A stretch of 64,000 nt of DNA from Tretioscincus oriximinensis (GCA_022410635.1 JAJVDF010000210.1:565216-629215), one strand, 5' to 3'; counted from the first letter of the stretch, positions 22,130 to 34,110 are shown. Numbers and translations: made by a program. Notes: generated by a model from the sequence alone, not told the origin.

Positions 22130-24155
22130 ATTTATCTTGTTTAGCAGCTTTTCTGTCTTACTTTTTAAAAGAAAGCATTTCCTGAAATGCTTGCCAAGAA
22201 ATTAATATTAAAAAGGAAGAGCAAAACGAAACAGGATTTTCAGTTCATGAATAATGATTGCATTTTGACAAATTTGCCTTGCCAGCAATTAAGTCGACGT
22301 GGAGAAACATAGCACTGAATAATTGGACCTCAGTCAGACAGGCTTTATTCCAAGGCAATGAATGACACAACATCAGAACTGCTGACCGTGGATTATTCTT
22401 CAGGAATCTGACTAGAGAAAGAAAGAAAATAAATTAATAAATAACCTGATATAGAGGCTTCAATACATTGGCTTCAACGTCATTCCTTTCAACAGTTGCC
22501 TGGAACAACTTTTCTCCCGAAAACTTTCACAATTACAAATGACTTCATCTTTGGACTCAGACCAACTTGATTAGCTAAACCTATAGCAGAAGTGCTTTGC
22601 TCCAGCAAACTTATTAGCTCTGATGACTGCCGTTCAAAAGCAGGAATGTATCTTAATGGTTTTGTCCTTGTCCAATCAGCCTTCCACATTACCAAATAAA
22701 GCAAAGTTTGAGCCATGTGATTTAGGTTTGAGTAACTCATCTGTACAGGGTCAGTGTGCAAAGAACAGGCAGGGGAGGGCAAGAGAATTGGATAGACAAG
22801 GAAAAACATTTGCTCAGTGAGTTATTTTTTTAAGCAGCATTGTGATAGTTCAGTCAATAGTTTGACGAATTGGACAGTGTGTTTGTGGGGGAGGGGGGCT
22901 GTGTAGCCACATAGCACTCTCATTCCGGTTTTCCAATGTGAACAGACTCCACACCACCACCAGATGTAACTATATATTGATGTATGCTGTCCGTGTATAA
23001 GCTGTTCAGACATCACTGTTTACTGCTGTGCGCGCATGCTCCCAACAGATCCGAACTGCTTGTTGGTGTGCGGCACAGTAATTACCATCACAACACTAGC
23101 CGTCTGGTGCTGCAAGGTTTAAAAATAAGATAAGGAACCAAGGTGGGAGCCCCCTTCGTTTATCTGCCCTGGGCCCACCATGGGCCTCGCTTCGCTATTG
23201 GAAAAGCGATGCCAGGATGAAGCTCCATTTAAGGTTATTTCTACACTAAGCATTACTTTAGAATATGTCTTGGAATATGAGCCTGCTATCTGAATGCTCG
23301 TGTAAGCTATGACAGGTCTCATTCAGCTACATTACTATATGGAAGAATGACTAATCTTTCAAAATATTTTTCCAAAGCCTAGTACAAAAAGGGTCTAAGT
23401 AAAAGTTTTATAAGCTAGTCATTCATATGCTTTTAAACGAACTCCAATCCTCAAGAACTGGACTAAACTGGAGTAAGTATGTCTCTGTGTTGTGCCCACT
23501 GGACCTATATTCTCAGAACACAGCTTATCCATCCACTTGCCAGTGTAGACTATTGCAGTCCCCATTCAGGAATGCCATGTGGACAGCAGGCTCCTTTTCT
23601 GAAATACAGCCCAGAATATGGTTACATTCACATCTGTTCATTTAATCCGCTTTGCAAACACTTAAAAAATCAAACACATTGTCCGTCTGTCCCCATTTCA
23701 CTTGCCATTCAGCCTCTGCCTCGTTCAAATGAGGAGCCCCAGAAGGCACTGCTTTCCTAATGACAATTCCCAGAGTTCCCTGACTACTATTCCCATGAAA
23801 TCTTTACATTTGCATAAAAACAGCTCCAAAGAGATTCTTCCCCAGGACTTTAAAATGGAGGCCCTGTTTACTGAGAGCCTTATTCTGAGTTTACTTATTC
23901 TGGGTAGCGTCTCAGAGGCTGTGAAAATAGCATATGAGGAGGCATTTTACTGCAGTCTAAAGACCATAAGAGCACATGGAAGACTGGACACGCATGGATC
24001 TGTGGGTCAGACAGAAGGTAAACTCGCCTCCAAAGTGCAAGAAATAGAACGTGGGGATTGGGCTTAAATGTTTTAAAACCACATGTGTTATCAGGATTTA
24101 AGGTACAACTGTGGCTGCATCAATATGATGCTTATTGACTGCTCCTAACACAGAC
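22130..24155. other. mostly unassigned, with one family E remnant
   Basis: At 23255-23325 there is an antisense family E block (CTCGTGTAAGCTATGACAGG). At 23770-23800 there is a CAATTCCCAGAGTTCCCTGA motif that also occurs in other squamate repeats. Otherwise nothing recognisable was seen. Confidence 0.45.
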
Positions 24156-24157
24156 CC

Positions 24158-24437
24158 AAGAACATAAGAACATAAGAAGAGCCATACTGGATCAGGCCAC
24201 AGCCCATCGAGTCCAGCATTCTGTGTCACACAGAGGCCCACCAGATGCACCTGGGCAGTCCGAACAGAGGAAAGCAAAATATGCTGCTTCTGTTCGTGAC
24301 TCCCTGCAAATGGTATTTCAAGAGTCCTGCCTGTTGCTCCATCCCGGAGGCTACATCCAGACAACTATCTTAGTATCCATTTATACCCTTAGTGTCCATA
24401 AACCTGTCTAGTCCTGTCTTGAAACTATCCAAGCTGT
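24158..24437 (-). mobile_element. CR1-type LINE 3' end
   Basis: Young-looking copy. It has a double ATAAGAAC antisense tail and the full 3' UTR, and it breaks at CCAAGCTGT, just before the EEVV codons. It is nearly identical in order and length to 18113-18390. Confidence 0.85.
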
Positions 24438-24697
24438 CATGCCTGCAGACCTCTTAAGATTTATCCTGGAATAAGGCTCAGTGCATTGATATTACATTAT
24501 ATTATAAATTTACATGACACATACTGCATAGATATTTTGTTCAAAAATAATATAATTAATATTTTATTTGTTTTATTGTACATGATTTTATTGACAAAAT
24601 GTTTAACACTAAAGGTATTTTCTAAATGTATTTTCTACAGAATTTTGCCACTATAATTATAAGCTTTTTTGTTCCCTGAAATATCTGATTTATATTT

Positions 24698-24870
24698 ACC
24701 TGATTTAAACAACTTTAGTAGAAATGAGATTAAATTGATTTGTCTTGGGCCCTGTTTACAGAGGCTCGTTAATTAATTTCTGGTCCTTAAGCAGATTACT
24801 GAGCCTGGGCAAACAAAGCTTGAGGCAGATCAAGCTAACCCATTTCTACTAAAGTGGATTAAATCAAATT
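24698..24870. mobile_element. inverted-repeat miniature element
   Basis: Arms 24698-24762 and 24805-24870 are imperfect inverted repeats, sharing ACTTTAGTAGAAATG and its complement and a GATTTAA/TTAAATC end. There is a 42 bp centre and no coding. Confidence 0.5.
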
Positions 24871-25099
24871 AATGTAAATTACCCATAATCTTATAGGAGC
24901 CTTGATCTGTGCCAAAATGTGCTTACAGGGAGCAGGGTGTAAATCTAGAAAAAGGATTCAGTTAAGAACCCAATTTGAAATAGGACTGATGCCTCTTGAT
25001 GCTCCTAATGCTATGGAATGTGCTTGCATATATTGCTAGGGCGAAAGATCTAATATCAGGATAGAATCCTGTACCAATCTTTACGGCTCCCCAATTTCC

Positions 25100-25592
25100 A
25101 CTTCAGGCCATACTGAATCACCAACCTTAGAAAGGATATTATGGAATTGGAGAAGGTGAAAAAAGAGCCACAGATCAAGGGACTGGAGCATCTCCCTTAT
25201 AAAATCATGCTACAACTTTTAGGCTTCTTCAAACTCGAAAGATGAGCAATTAAGAGGTGATCTAATTGAGGTANATAAAAGTATATAAACTCACACAACA
25301 CTAGAACTAGCGGGCACTCCTTGAAGCTGATGGGTAAAAGAGCTAAACAGACAAGAGAAAGTGTTCTTTCATCCAGAGGGTCATTAATCTGTGGAATTCA
25401 CTTCCGGAAGAGCCTGGATAGCTTCAAAATAGGGTTAGATAAATTCATGGAATCCAATTGTATCAAGTATTCCTGAAATGCCATTTGCAGGGAGTCAAGA
25501 ATAGGTGAGGGTTTTGCCTTCTTCTGCTGGAGGCACCCAGTTGCAATTGGTGGACCACTATGTGGAACACAATGCTGGACTGGATGGGCTCT
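25100..25592 (+). mobile_element. CR1-type LINE 3' end, diverged
   Basis: Holds decayed ORF2 sequence equivalent to [27 protein letters not shown] and the FSQRV...LWNSLPE region, then the 3' UTR (ATGCCATTTGCAGGGAGTCA, GGTGGACCACTATGTGGAAC). The octamer tail is lost. Stops and an N break the frame. Confidence 0.75.
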
Positions 25593-25594
25593 GG

Positions 25595-27060
25595 CAGTCA
25601 CTTAAGCTTGCAACCCACCATGCCTCAATCACGCTACACAGCCGAGAATAGTCATGGGACATTAGTGTCGGAAGCCTCTTTATTCAGAAGTTTGACAACT
25701 AATGAGCCTCTATCATGAAAAATCAGGAGTTTGCCCTTGTGGTCAGGTTGGCAGACACCCGTCTAAAAAAATGGCTGTGAACAACTTGAGACAACCGACT
25801 GTCCAGCATCCAGCCAAAATAGCCATACTGGGGAGAAACCGATAAAGTGCTATATTATATAGCTCTTGTAATGCAGAGTCTGAATTTTTGATCACTTCAA
25901 CANAGAACCAAGGGGATATTTATAAGGCAGTTTAAACCTGGAGAGCAATCACCAAACTGGATTTTCCCACTCTTACCTCTTTTGCACAATTGCAGTGCAC
26001 AGTTGTGCAGGATGAACTTTCTCTCAATTTGTGCAGGGAAGGTTATGCAGNGTTCACATGTGCTAAACTACTGCAGTATATACAGGCAACCCGTGTCAGG
26101 GATTCTATACCTGACAGCTAGGATTTGACAGCCATTTTACACCTTGAAAACCAATGGATAATATTAAGCCAGGACTGTTTTAGAGTCTAAGCCACATTTC
26201 TAGGGGGCACCTGGAGAGTTTGCCTCCTCTTCATTCTCCATTTATTTCTGTCTCTCTAACACATTTTTTTTTTNCGAAACTGTTACTAACTGAATTAGTC
26301 TATTATTTCATCCTTGAAAATCAGTTTCCATTTCCCCAGTTCATCAGCTCTTGAAACACAAGATTGTAGGGGCCAGAGGGGAATTGTATTGTATGAAAAA
26401 TGTTTAATGTGCTGCACTAAATTATAAGGGTGGAATTGTGCAGAATTTAGGTTATAAATGAGATGGAAGGGGATAATATTTCTGCACTTTGCTTTACTAA
26501 TGATACAGTACTTTATTGCCTGTGGTGAGATGTATTTATCGTTGCAACGTTTAGCTGAAGTGAGAATTCATAATTCAGATGGCTTGTTATACTGTGCTTT
26601 GTTCGCAATACATGCTGTATCTGCAGAGAATGCTAAGAACGTCAGGTATTCCCTACCTTGTAGATCTGCTACTATTATGTCTCCTTGNACTCTTTTTAAA
26701 ATATGGTAGAGCTTGTTTGAAAGGGATAGTGCCAAGATGTTTCAAAAATAAGATGCTTCATTTTTTATCTTTCATTTGTAAATTTTATATTAACAACAAA
26801 AAACATATAAACGTGTAAACATAACCAAAATCCTATATGTTTGCCGTCACCTCAACCCCTAGACAGCTATGATTGTAGACTCATTATTAATTGCCCATTA
26901 AATTACCTTTTCTTGTTATTTCACTTGCTGAAATAACAAGAAAATATTGGTGCTGAATTTTGATTGATGTATTTGAATAACTCAACATAGCCTTCTTTCC
27001 AATGGGATCTTGTATCTTCTTGCTATAACAGCATCCTATATCTAATTCAGGTTGGTGTAA
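25595..27060. other. unassigned, with a perfect hairpin
   Basis: No family was recognised. A perfect 16 bp stem with a 5 nt loop lies at 26908-26944. A poly-T/N run lies near 26265. Confidence 0.5.
26908..26944. repeat. perfect 16 bp hairpin
   Basis: TTTTCTTGTTATTTCA at 26908-26923 and its exact reverse complement at 26929-26944, with a 5 nt loop (CTTGC). Confidence 0.9.
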
Positions 27061-27077
27061 TGTTTGGAACACTGACT

Positions 27078-27166
27078 GTGGTACAGTCCTCCATGAAGCC
27101 AGCTGAGTGACCTTGGCCCAGTCACTCTCTCAGTGACTGTTGTGGAGAAAGCAACAAAGCTGTGGG
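27078..27166 (+). mobile_element. SINE family 1 body fragment
   Basis: CCATGAAGCCAGCTGAGTGACC, CCCAGTCAC and GTTGTGGAGAAAGCAACAAAGC match the family 1 body. The head is missing. The microsatellite begins where the tail should be. Confidence 0.7.
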
Positions 27167-27187
27167 TAATGGCTTTGGTGAAAAAAG

Positions 27188-27188
<1 letters not shown>

Positions 27189-27247
<59 letters not shown>

Positions 27248-27251
27248 CATT

Positions 27252-27310
<59 letters not shown>
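27189..27310. repeat. compound microsatellite (ATT)n(ATC)n
   Basis: About 19 ATT units, a short mixed junction, then about 21 ATC units. It starts just after a SINE body and may have grown from the A/T-rich SINE tail. The open frames of Asp and Asn or Met and Ile runs across it are artefacts. Confidence 0.98.
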
Positions 27311-27599
27311 TGATTAGCATCCTTCCATCCAAAGGCAACAGTAGCACGAGCTGCAAATAATAATAGTTTTTAAACCAAATACTTTTGATTACCTCTTATA
27401 TTTTGAGAAGTCAAAACACACTACATTCCAGAACTTGAGTAATTCTTATATTATCCTTCAAATCAAATATTGTGTCCAGAATGCTTGAAGTTTTCAGGGC
27501 TGTACATAACCATTGCTCCTATTATATCCATGGCCACATGTAGAAGAAAAAATATTCACAATATATGAAATTTGAATGAGCCTTTTATATCAAGTGTGA

Positions 27600-28010
27600 A
27601 GCAGTTTAAGTTCCCTTGTTTCCTCATTTTTATTTTCATTTAATTCCATTCCTTATATCAGCGAAACACTGACATATTTGCATTAAGCTATTTTACAATT
27701 GTTCTTTGTTATCAATTAATAAATCGTAGCTTCCATTCATTATTTTCCCACCATCTACTTTAACTTTAATTATGTTTTCAAATTTATTTAATTGTTCCTT
27801 TGTCATTATATTCATACCTTTTCCCCTCAGATAATTACTAATTCCACTAATTCATATTCAGTTGGTATGTCCTAATAACCTCCATAATTTATCTTCCTTA
27901 ATCAATTCCTTTCTTATATCACATAAGTCCTTTATTTTTCACTTTGAACTTCATGCAGTTATCTAATGATTAACCAATTGCCTATTTGCCCAGGGCCAAA
28001 AGTGTGATTA
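27600..28010 (-). mobile_element. possible L1 ORF2 remnant
   Basis: The minus strand gives a short stretch reading MTKEQLNKFEN...VDGGKIMNGSYDLL, which resembles a segment of squamate L1 ORF2 upstream of the carboxy end. The surroundings are AT-rich and frameshifted. The call rests on this one motif. Confidence 0.35.
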
Positions 28011-28280
28011 AACATGTTTTAATGGAGAAAAAAACTCTCCATAAAACATAATGCATTTCTGCTTCAAAATAAATAAACATATCAAAAATATGATAGCAAT
28101 AGAGCTGTTTAAAACAAGACAGCAGGATAACTCCTTAGCCTAAAACTATAACTGTGAAATGGGCACCAAACTGACTTCAAGACAAGTTGTGGCAGGAATT
28201 TCCTAACCTGAATGTCGTTACTGAAAACATTGGTTGCTGCAAATCCATTGCAGCCATCCGTGGAAGATCTAAGCAACTAA

Positions 28281-28428
28281 GGCTGCATCCACACATCATT
28301 TATTTATTCCAGCATAGCTGAATATTCCACAATAAAGCACTGTGGGGACAGATTTATTCCAGAATATCCAGGTTTTATTGTGGAATATCCAATTATGTGG
28401 AATAAATATGTTATGTGTGGCTGCAGCC
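28281..28428. mobile_element. Harbinger-like miniature element (family B), intact ends
   Basis: 148 bp with termini GGCTGCATCCACACATCA and TATGTGTGGCTGCAGCC, flanked on both sides by TAA. A 3 bp TAA/TWA duplication is the mark of PIF/Harbinger transposition. The interior is palindromic, with repeats of TATTCCACAATAAA and TATTCCAGAATATCC. No coding is present. Confidence 0.7.
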
Positions 28429-29604
28429 TAAGTTGTTGTTGCTGTCAGGCTTGTATTTTAAGGGAAACCAACCACTGCAATTATGAAGGGTGGTAGAACT
28501 GGGTGGGGGAGGTAGATAAAACCATNTCCTTCTCCTCTTCCTCTTCTTCCACTTATTCTTGAAGAACGGAATTAAACCAGAATTGAATTAACCCCCCCCC
28601 CCCCCTAGCTTGGTCCAGTTTATGAGGCCTGGAGATGATTCAAAAGCAGATGAGTGGCCAGGGCTAAAGAGGAGTGTCAATTCTATCCATCACTTTTCAC
28701 TTTATATACCACTTCAGTGACCTCACACCCCACCCAAAAGCTTTCTGAAGGATTTCATCGGAGAACTCCAGGATCTGAAGCAAAAATCCTTTTGCAAACA
28801 AAAAGATAATGTTGGATGAGTCTGATAGAATCTTCCAACCCTTAGCAAATGAAAAGTCCTAACTGGTCCTCTTGGTTTTTCACTCCTTGAACGAAATCAG
28901 GTAGATCTTTCATTTGGAAACAATCACTTTGGTGTGAAGTGTATTATTGCCTACCTTAAAAAAAATATTTGAAGTGTAGCTGATCTACAGTTCATTCCAA
29001 GAAGTTACTGTTGTTTTTTGTGTGAGGTAGGGAAAACAGGGACAAGGGTGTCCAAATGGAAATGTCTTTGTTCAAGGTCTGATTTGGAAATGTAAACCAT
29101 TGACTGTCAACTCTGCTGTTTAGCTTGATCTTTGTTTAAGGAGCTGGAATGTGAAGTATTTTTATTTGTCTGAAGACCCTCTAAGCCTGCAAAAATATAA
29201 TCTGGCTCTTAAAGCCTAGGATCGCCTTTATCTAAGAAGTCATTCAAGTATAATCTGTGAAACTGATTAGATCGCTTAGTTGAGTGTCTGTTTGAATGTG
29301 TGTGTGTTTATTCATGTCCATGCATGCGTACAATTGTGTATGCCTGTGTTAAACAACAGATTGTCCCTGTAGCCTTTTGATCTTCAAAGGAATCCTGTTG
29401 TCCCCGGGAATCACAGATTGCAGCATTGTGTAGGAGAGGAAAATAGGGCAAAAGTCAAGGATGAGATATTTAGTGGGCCAATGACATCCTATAGCTTGGC
29501 AAAGGGGTTTACTACTACTTGTCAAACCATCAGGTGAAAAATGAGATTGGTAGCAGGGGCTTTTATAGACTAACCCTACTTCATCAGATCACATCTGACT
29601 GAAT

Positions 29605-29925
29605 TGCATTGAGACGTCACTTATTTATTCCACCACAACTGGATATTTCAGAATAATTTAACAAGGGAGTCTCATAGCATCTTAGAGGCTAACAAGAAAA
29701 NGGTAACAGAATGAGCTTTTGTAGGCAAGTCTACTTCAGATTCTAGGTAGCATCTGAAGCAGTAGACTTGTCTATGAAATGTGACTACAAAATTTGTCTA
29801 CAAAAGCTCATGCTNCCTACTTTTTCCTTGCTAGTATCTAAGGTATTATGAGACCTCTTTGATAGATTTTCTGGACCCAGACTAATTATCTTAAATTTAC
29901 CATTCCAGAATATTTTTTATTATTT
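29605..29925. mobile_element. family B element interrupted by a family C element
   Basis: 29605-29658 (GCATTGAGACGTCACTTATTTATTCC...) matches 28285-28335, and 29894-29925 (TTTACCATTCCAGAATATTT) matches the next part of the same element. Between them, 29660-29893 is a family C hairpin: CTTTTGTAGGCAAGTCTACTTC and its complement GTAGACTTGTC...AAAGCTCATGC, ending TTTTCTGGACCCAGACTAA. Confidence 0.5.
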
Positions 29926-29929
29926 CTTT

Positions 29930-30000
29930 CTTTATCTATTTATTTACTTATTTACATTTCTATACCACCCTACACCAGAAGGTCTCAGGGCAGTTAACAT
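29930..30000 (-). mobile_element. SINE family 1 or LINE tail fragment
   Basis: TATTTACTTATTTACATTTCTATACC...GGTCTCAGGGCAGTTAAC is the antisense of the shared 3' tail of SINE family 1 and the (AAAT)n LINE. Confidence 0.6.
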
Positions 30001-30030
30001 ATTAAAACAGTCACATCTAAAAGTAAGGAA

Positions 30031-30072
30031 GCATAGATAATCTGTAATAAAGCATAGATAATCTGTAATAAA
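30031..30072. repeat. perfect 21 bp tandem duplication
   Basis: The unit GCATAGATAATCTGTAATAAA occurs twice without a mismatch. Confidence 0.95.
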
Positions 30073-30199
30073 GAAGTCAAGACAGTGCCATAGTCCATAA
30101 TGTCCAAGTGTAAAAGAATAAATGATGTGTAGATTTAGCTTTAATCTATAAAAGTTCATGCTACTAATCTTTCCCTCTCTACTGGTCTCAAGGCCCCCT

Positions 30200-32020
30200 T
30201 ATGTCTTGGTGTGCTAAACTTGTTCTAATATATCCAGATTTGCTTGGCTTAGCTACAGCAGAGCACATTGGCACTAAGTAGGATGGGCAACACTAGAATC
30301 AAGACAGTGTGTGCTACAGCACAGACTTGCCATATCCCTCTTGTAGCCATGTCTATGCTTATCAAGATCAGGTCTACATGAGGACAGAACTGGTATGAAC
30401 TTGGTTCAATTAATATGGTTGACTATTTCAGATTAGAGATNTTGATACAGATCTGATCAACATTAGACTACTGCGCTTCTTAAACAAGAGTACAAAATAA
30501 GTAGATGGTGAATGGTTAAGATTAGATCCATTTGTAATTCTGATCCAAACTAATATGACTGCTTTTTTTAATTCCATCCATTTGGCAAAACCTTCTTACC
30601 CTGATGAGATGGAAACCACAGATTCTAAACATCCAATGAGTAGAAAGGGAAAATGGATTGCCTGTGGGGAAAAATTGTCACACCCCTGCATAGACTATAT
30701 GTGTGCATTAAAATATGTGCATGGAAAAGTTTCGAATGGCTGCTTCCATCCATTCCTTGCAAGTAGTCCTCAGCTAGTAGCATAGATTGCTTCCAGAAAG
30801 GANCCAAGGATATGAGGCCAGGGCCACCACCACCCATAATGACTTAACAGTGTTTATTTAAAGAAGTGAAGAATCAGAACTGCAACTTCAACTGACACAT
30901 AGTTTCCCCANATGGCCTTTAAAATGACATCAGAGTTAGCATTTTCCTGGACTCTCTTTCCTGGAACATGGTATGCAACATTTTAAATTTAGAGGCCCAA
31001 TCAGANGCGTCCACCTCACCAAAACAACTTTGGAGATCCTCAGCTTTTATTATCTGTTCACCAACTGATGATGCCATTAAAAGAAGATTCTTATCATACA
31101 AGGCAAGCTGGTCAGGAAATGAATATTGTTCAGGGGGATTATTAGGGGGGGAAGGAAAGGAAAGGAAAACCTCAACTCTTCTCTGTTTTCCCTTCTTTTC
31201 CCTGTTTACCAGTTTTTAGGAAACATCTGCTAGTTAGGTATGCTCTTTCTCTTCATATTTTATTTATATTTCTGCAGGTTCAGAGCCAATTGAAACAAGT
31301 TCCTATTCTTTAAAAGCTGGTATTTTCAGGTTTGGCTGAGGTCACGAAGGCATAGGAGAACGCCAGCACAAGCCAGAGAAACGTCAACAGACAAAATATT
31401 TTTACCCCCTTGGGGGAATTGAACTTCTAGCCATTTACATGGCTTGGGCTATTTTTAACCTTCAGCAAAGGGACAAAGTTTGTTGGATGCAGACATGACC
31501 TCAAAAATATTGATTTTTGGTATGTGATCATTATCCAGAAGAGCAGGGGAAACAATTGGAGNGTCAGTTAGTAAATAAAGAATAGAATATAAAAACAGGT
31601 AAGGATGAGAACAGAACACTAGAAAAACAAGCTTCACCTAACGACGGTGTTTCTGCACCTACATAATGTTCCCATGTAAAAAAAAAAAATAATACTTTAA
31701 TGCCTATAGAAGCCATTTTCACCAGGTGCAGATTATAATACCTGCAGCATCTAGAGGGGAATCTTATTTTTCTACACTTGTTAAAGACATAAGGTTCTAT
31801 CCTGGTTTTTATGTGGTAACTCTATGCTTATCTCTCAGAATCAGAGACTGTAAAGTAGAAATAGAGTGATTTGGCTTAAGGCTCGACTAGATTGCCCTGG
31901 CCTGGAACAAGACCTTGCATTGGGGCAAAGCTTGCATCATCTTCCCAACAACCTCTGAGAAAACCATTTCAGTGGTACAGTAAGGAATGTTGCCAAAAAG
32001 TGTTCTCCTGTAACCAGGAG
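30200..32020. other. unassigned stretch
   Basis: No family was recognised. A short A/G-rich block lies near 31145-31170. No exon with plausible splice sites was identified. Confidence 0.5.
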
Positions 32021-32025
32021 GTGAC

Positions 32026-32150
32026 AATTTGAAAGCAAGAAATTGCAATTAGATAAATGGGAACCATTAGAACGTGGTGGCTAAGATAGAACGTAAGCCT
32101 TTGCGTGAAAAACAGCTTGTAAGCCGCTTTGAATCCCTTTGGGTGAGTGC
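32026..32150 (+). mobile_element. SINE family 2, 3' part
   Basis: Carries TTGCAATTAGATAAATGGGAACC, the AAGATAGAACGTAAGCCTTTG block and TTGTAAGCCGCTTTGAATCCC. The head is missing. Confidence 0.7.
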
Positions 32151-32217
32151 TTCATCATCTTCTCCCCCTTCTCCCTGCTTCCATGTTACAGATCATACCT
32201 TGCTAGTGTGCTAGTCT

Positions 32218-32411
32218 AGGCTGACCAGATGACCCCCTTTTTGGAGGGGCTGAAAACCCATTTTTGGGGTGCCTACTGGTTTTTTTCTGAGGAAAAAAAA
32301 CCAAAAAAAATCTTTTTTGAAAAATAATTCCTCAGAAAAAACTGGGAGGACCCCCCAAACCTGGTTTTCAAACACACACACACCCCAAAAAAGGGGTCAT
32401 CTGGTCAACCT
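32218..32411. mobile_element. foldback element, copy 2
   Basis: Same palindrome as 5971-6172: GGCTGACCAGATGACCCC at the left end and GGGGTCATCTGGTCAACC at the right end, each flanked by TA. The centre holds CTGAGGAAAAAA and TTCCTCAGAAAAAAC. It is about 194 bp long. Confidence 0.85.
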
Positions 32412-33378
32412 ATCAGACCTCAGTGTACTTTAGTCTAACATTCTACCCATTGAATTCTGCTGAGGGCCTTTTCACATTTCCCTCAGTAGACCAGACCATG
32501 TATACCAAAATGGGTGATTTCTCAATGGAATAAGGCTATTGACATATGGCAGTCTATTCCACTCCAACCCTTGGACTCAATCCAAAGTTCATGCCAACTT
32601 TGGAGCTGGTTCAGGTGGTTTCCAAAAGTTCCAAAGACATTGTGGCAGCATATCTTAGTTTTATAGCAGACCACTGAGCCATGCATCATGCAAATATTTN
32701 TCCATATAGGGAGTACACCAGACTAAATTGCCATTTTTGGTTTTCTGCTCTAATCTGCATTCTATCCATTCTGGACACTGTACATTAGGGAATCAGGCCT
32801 GCCTTAGGCTCAACAGAGTGTGCAAGTGATCCAATGTAACAGCTAGTGCAGAATTGTCCTTAATTTCTTCACTTGGCTGCAGCTGCTTTACTGTTAAGAC
32901 TGAACTCAGTTAATAGCCAACAGACCTACTTAGAGAGTTCTACGTAAAGCAAAAGCTTTGAAAAGTACATCTTCCTGCCTGCTAAGTGAGACATGACTTT
33001 ATTTACTCATCCCCAAAAACTGCTTTGCAATTTCAAATAAATATTTGTCCATCAGTTGTGTAAGGGCTTTATCAAGCTGGTCCTAGGGGAAGCCAAAGTG
33101 TGTTTGTATATCCTGCAGAGGCAGTGCAAAATAAGGGAAATTTCTCAAACTGACAGAAATCTTTGCTTTGGATGGGTTCTGAAATCACAGTTCTTCCTCA
33201 TTTCATGCAGGTTTGCCAATTTTGGATTTTACTGCTGTCTTGAACATTTGGCTTTAAAAATAGCTTGACCTGCAGACATTAGCTCCATAACCATGCAAAG
33301 ATTTTCCTGCAGATGTCTGGATATGGCTGAGCTGACTACTGATCAAACTATAATAAAGAAAATAAAACTGCATTAATA

Positions 33379-33975
33379 AAGGCTCCTCTGGAGTAAAGAT
33401 CCAGTCACTCTAACATAAATATTCTGGAATAAATCTGTTCCCACCGTGCTTTATTGTAGAATATCTAGTTATAGTGGAATAAAGAAGTGATGTGGGCATT
33501 GTTCTGCCCCCCAAGCTATTTCTCTATTTGGGTGTCATTTTCCTGCCAGGGACAGAAGGTAAAACTCTTAAGTCATTCAAACAAAAAATGGTTTATTTTA
33601 AAATGCAAAAATAAAGGTAGAAAACTGTTCCCTCCCAAGTCCTTTTTAAATACTTGCTTTCAGGTTTCTTGAAGTTTTTCTGTTTCTTTCACAACTTTGA
33701 CTTCTTTAAGAGTCTGTTTCACCACGTTGACNTTTGAAGCATGCTCTTCTCCAGCTCTGCTACACCCAAAATGAAACTTAACTGGGAAGGGGAGGAGATA
33801 TAACTGAAATTAAGGACCTCCCTTCAGAATTCTTAAAGAGATAGGGTCTAAATAGGGTTCCCTCCCAAAATAACTATACAAAAACAATTAAGTCCCACTC
33901 TAAACTATAGGGAGAGCTGGATAAAATAAAAAGGGGATTAATAAAGGTCTCTGGGGGCATGACAGGTATGCAGCC
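33379..33975. mobile_element. family B element carrying a solo LTR
   Basis: 33417-33499 matches the interior and right arm of the 28.3 kb element (TATTCTGGAATAAATCTG, TTTATTGTAGAATATC, GTGGAATAAAGAAGTGATGTG). Its right end, ATGCAGCC, appears only after the LTR, at 33968-33975. The left end near 33379 is poorly kept. Confidence 0.5.
33500..33964 (-). mobile_element. solo LTR, Gypsy-like
   Basis: 465 bp with inverted ends. Read on the minus strand it starts TGTCATGCCCCCAGAGACC and ends GGGGGGCAGAACA. The minus strand has a TATTTAAA box near 33645-33652 and AATAAA near 33592-33597, about 55 nt further on, which sets the orientation. The flanks GGCAT (33495-33499) and GGTAT (33965-33969) look like a 5 bp target duplication with one change. 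There is no coding sequence, so it is a solo LTR left by recombination. Confidence 0.65.
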
Positions 33976-34110
33976 AAATTAACAAACTTGTTAGAAAGTA
34001 TATACAGTAATATCAAACGAAAATGGTATATGTTTGGAAGTTCAGATCATATAGACAGGCTTCTTGTTCCTCTACTTCCTGACAGAATTTCTATTTTCTG
34101 GTTCTTAGTT

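Noticed and set aside
23427..24067. Chain of overlapping open frames
   Set aside because: Each frame is short and domain-free, and the stretch includes repeat-like CAATTCCCAGAG sequence.
27042..27360. Open frames of Asp/Asn, Met/Ile or Leu/Ser runs
   Set aside because: Products of the (ATT)n(ATC)n microsatellite.
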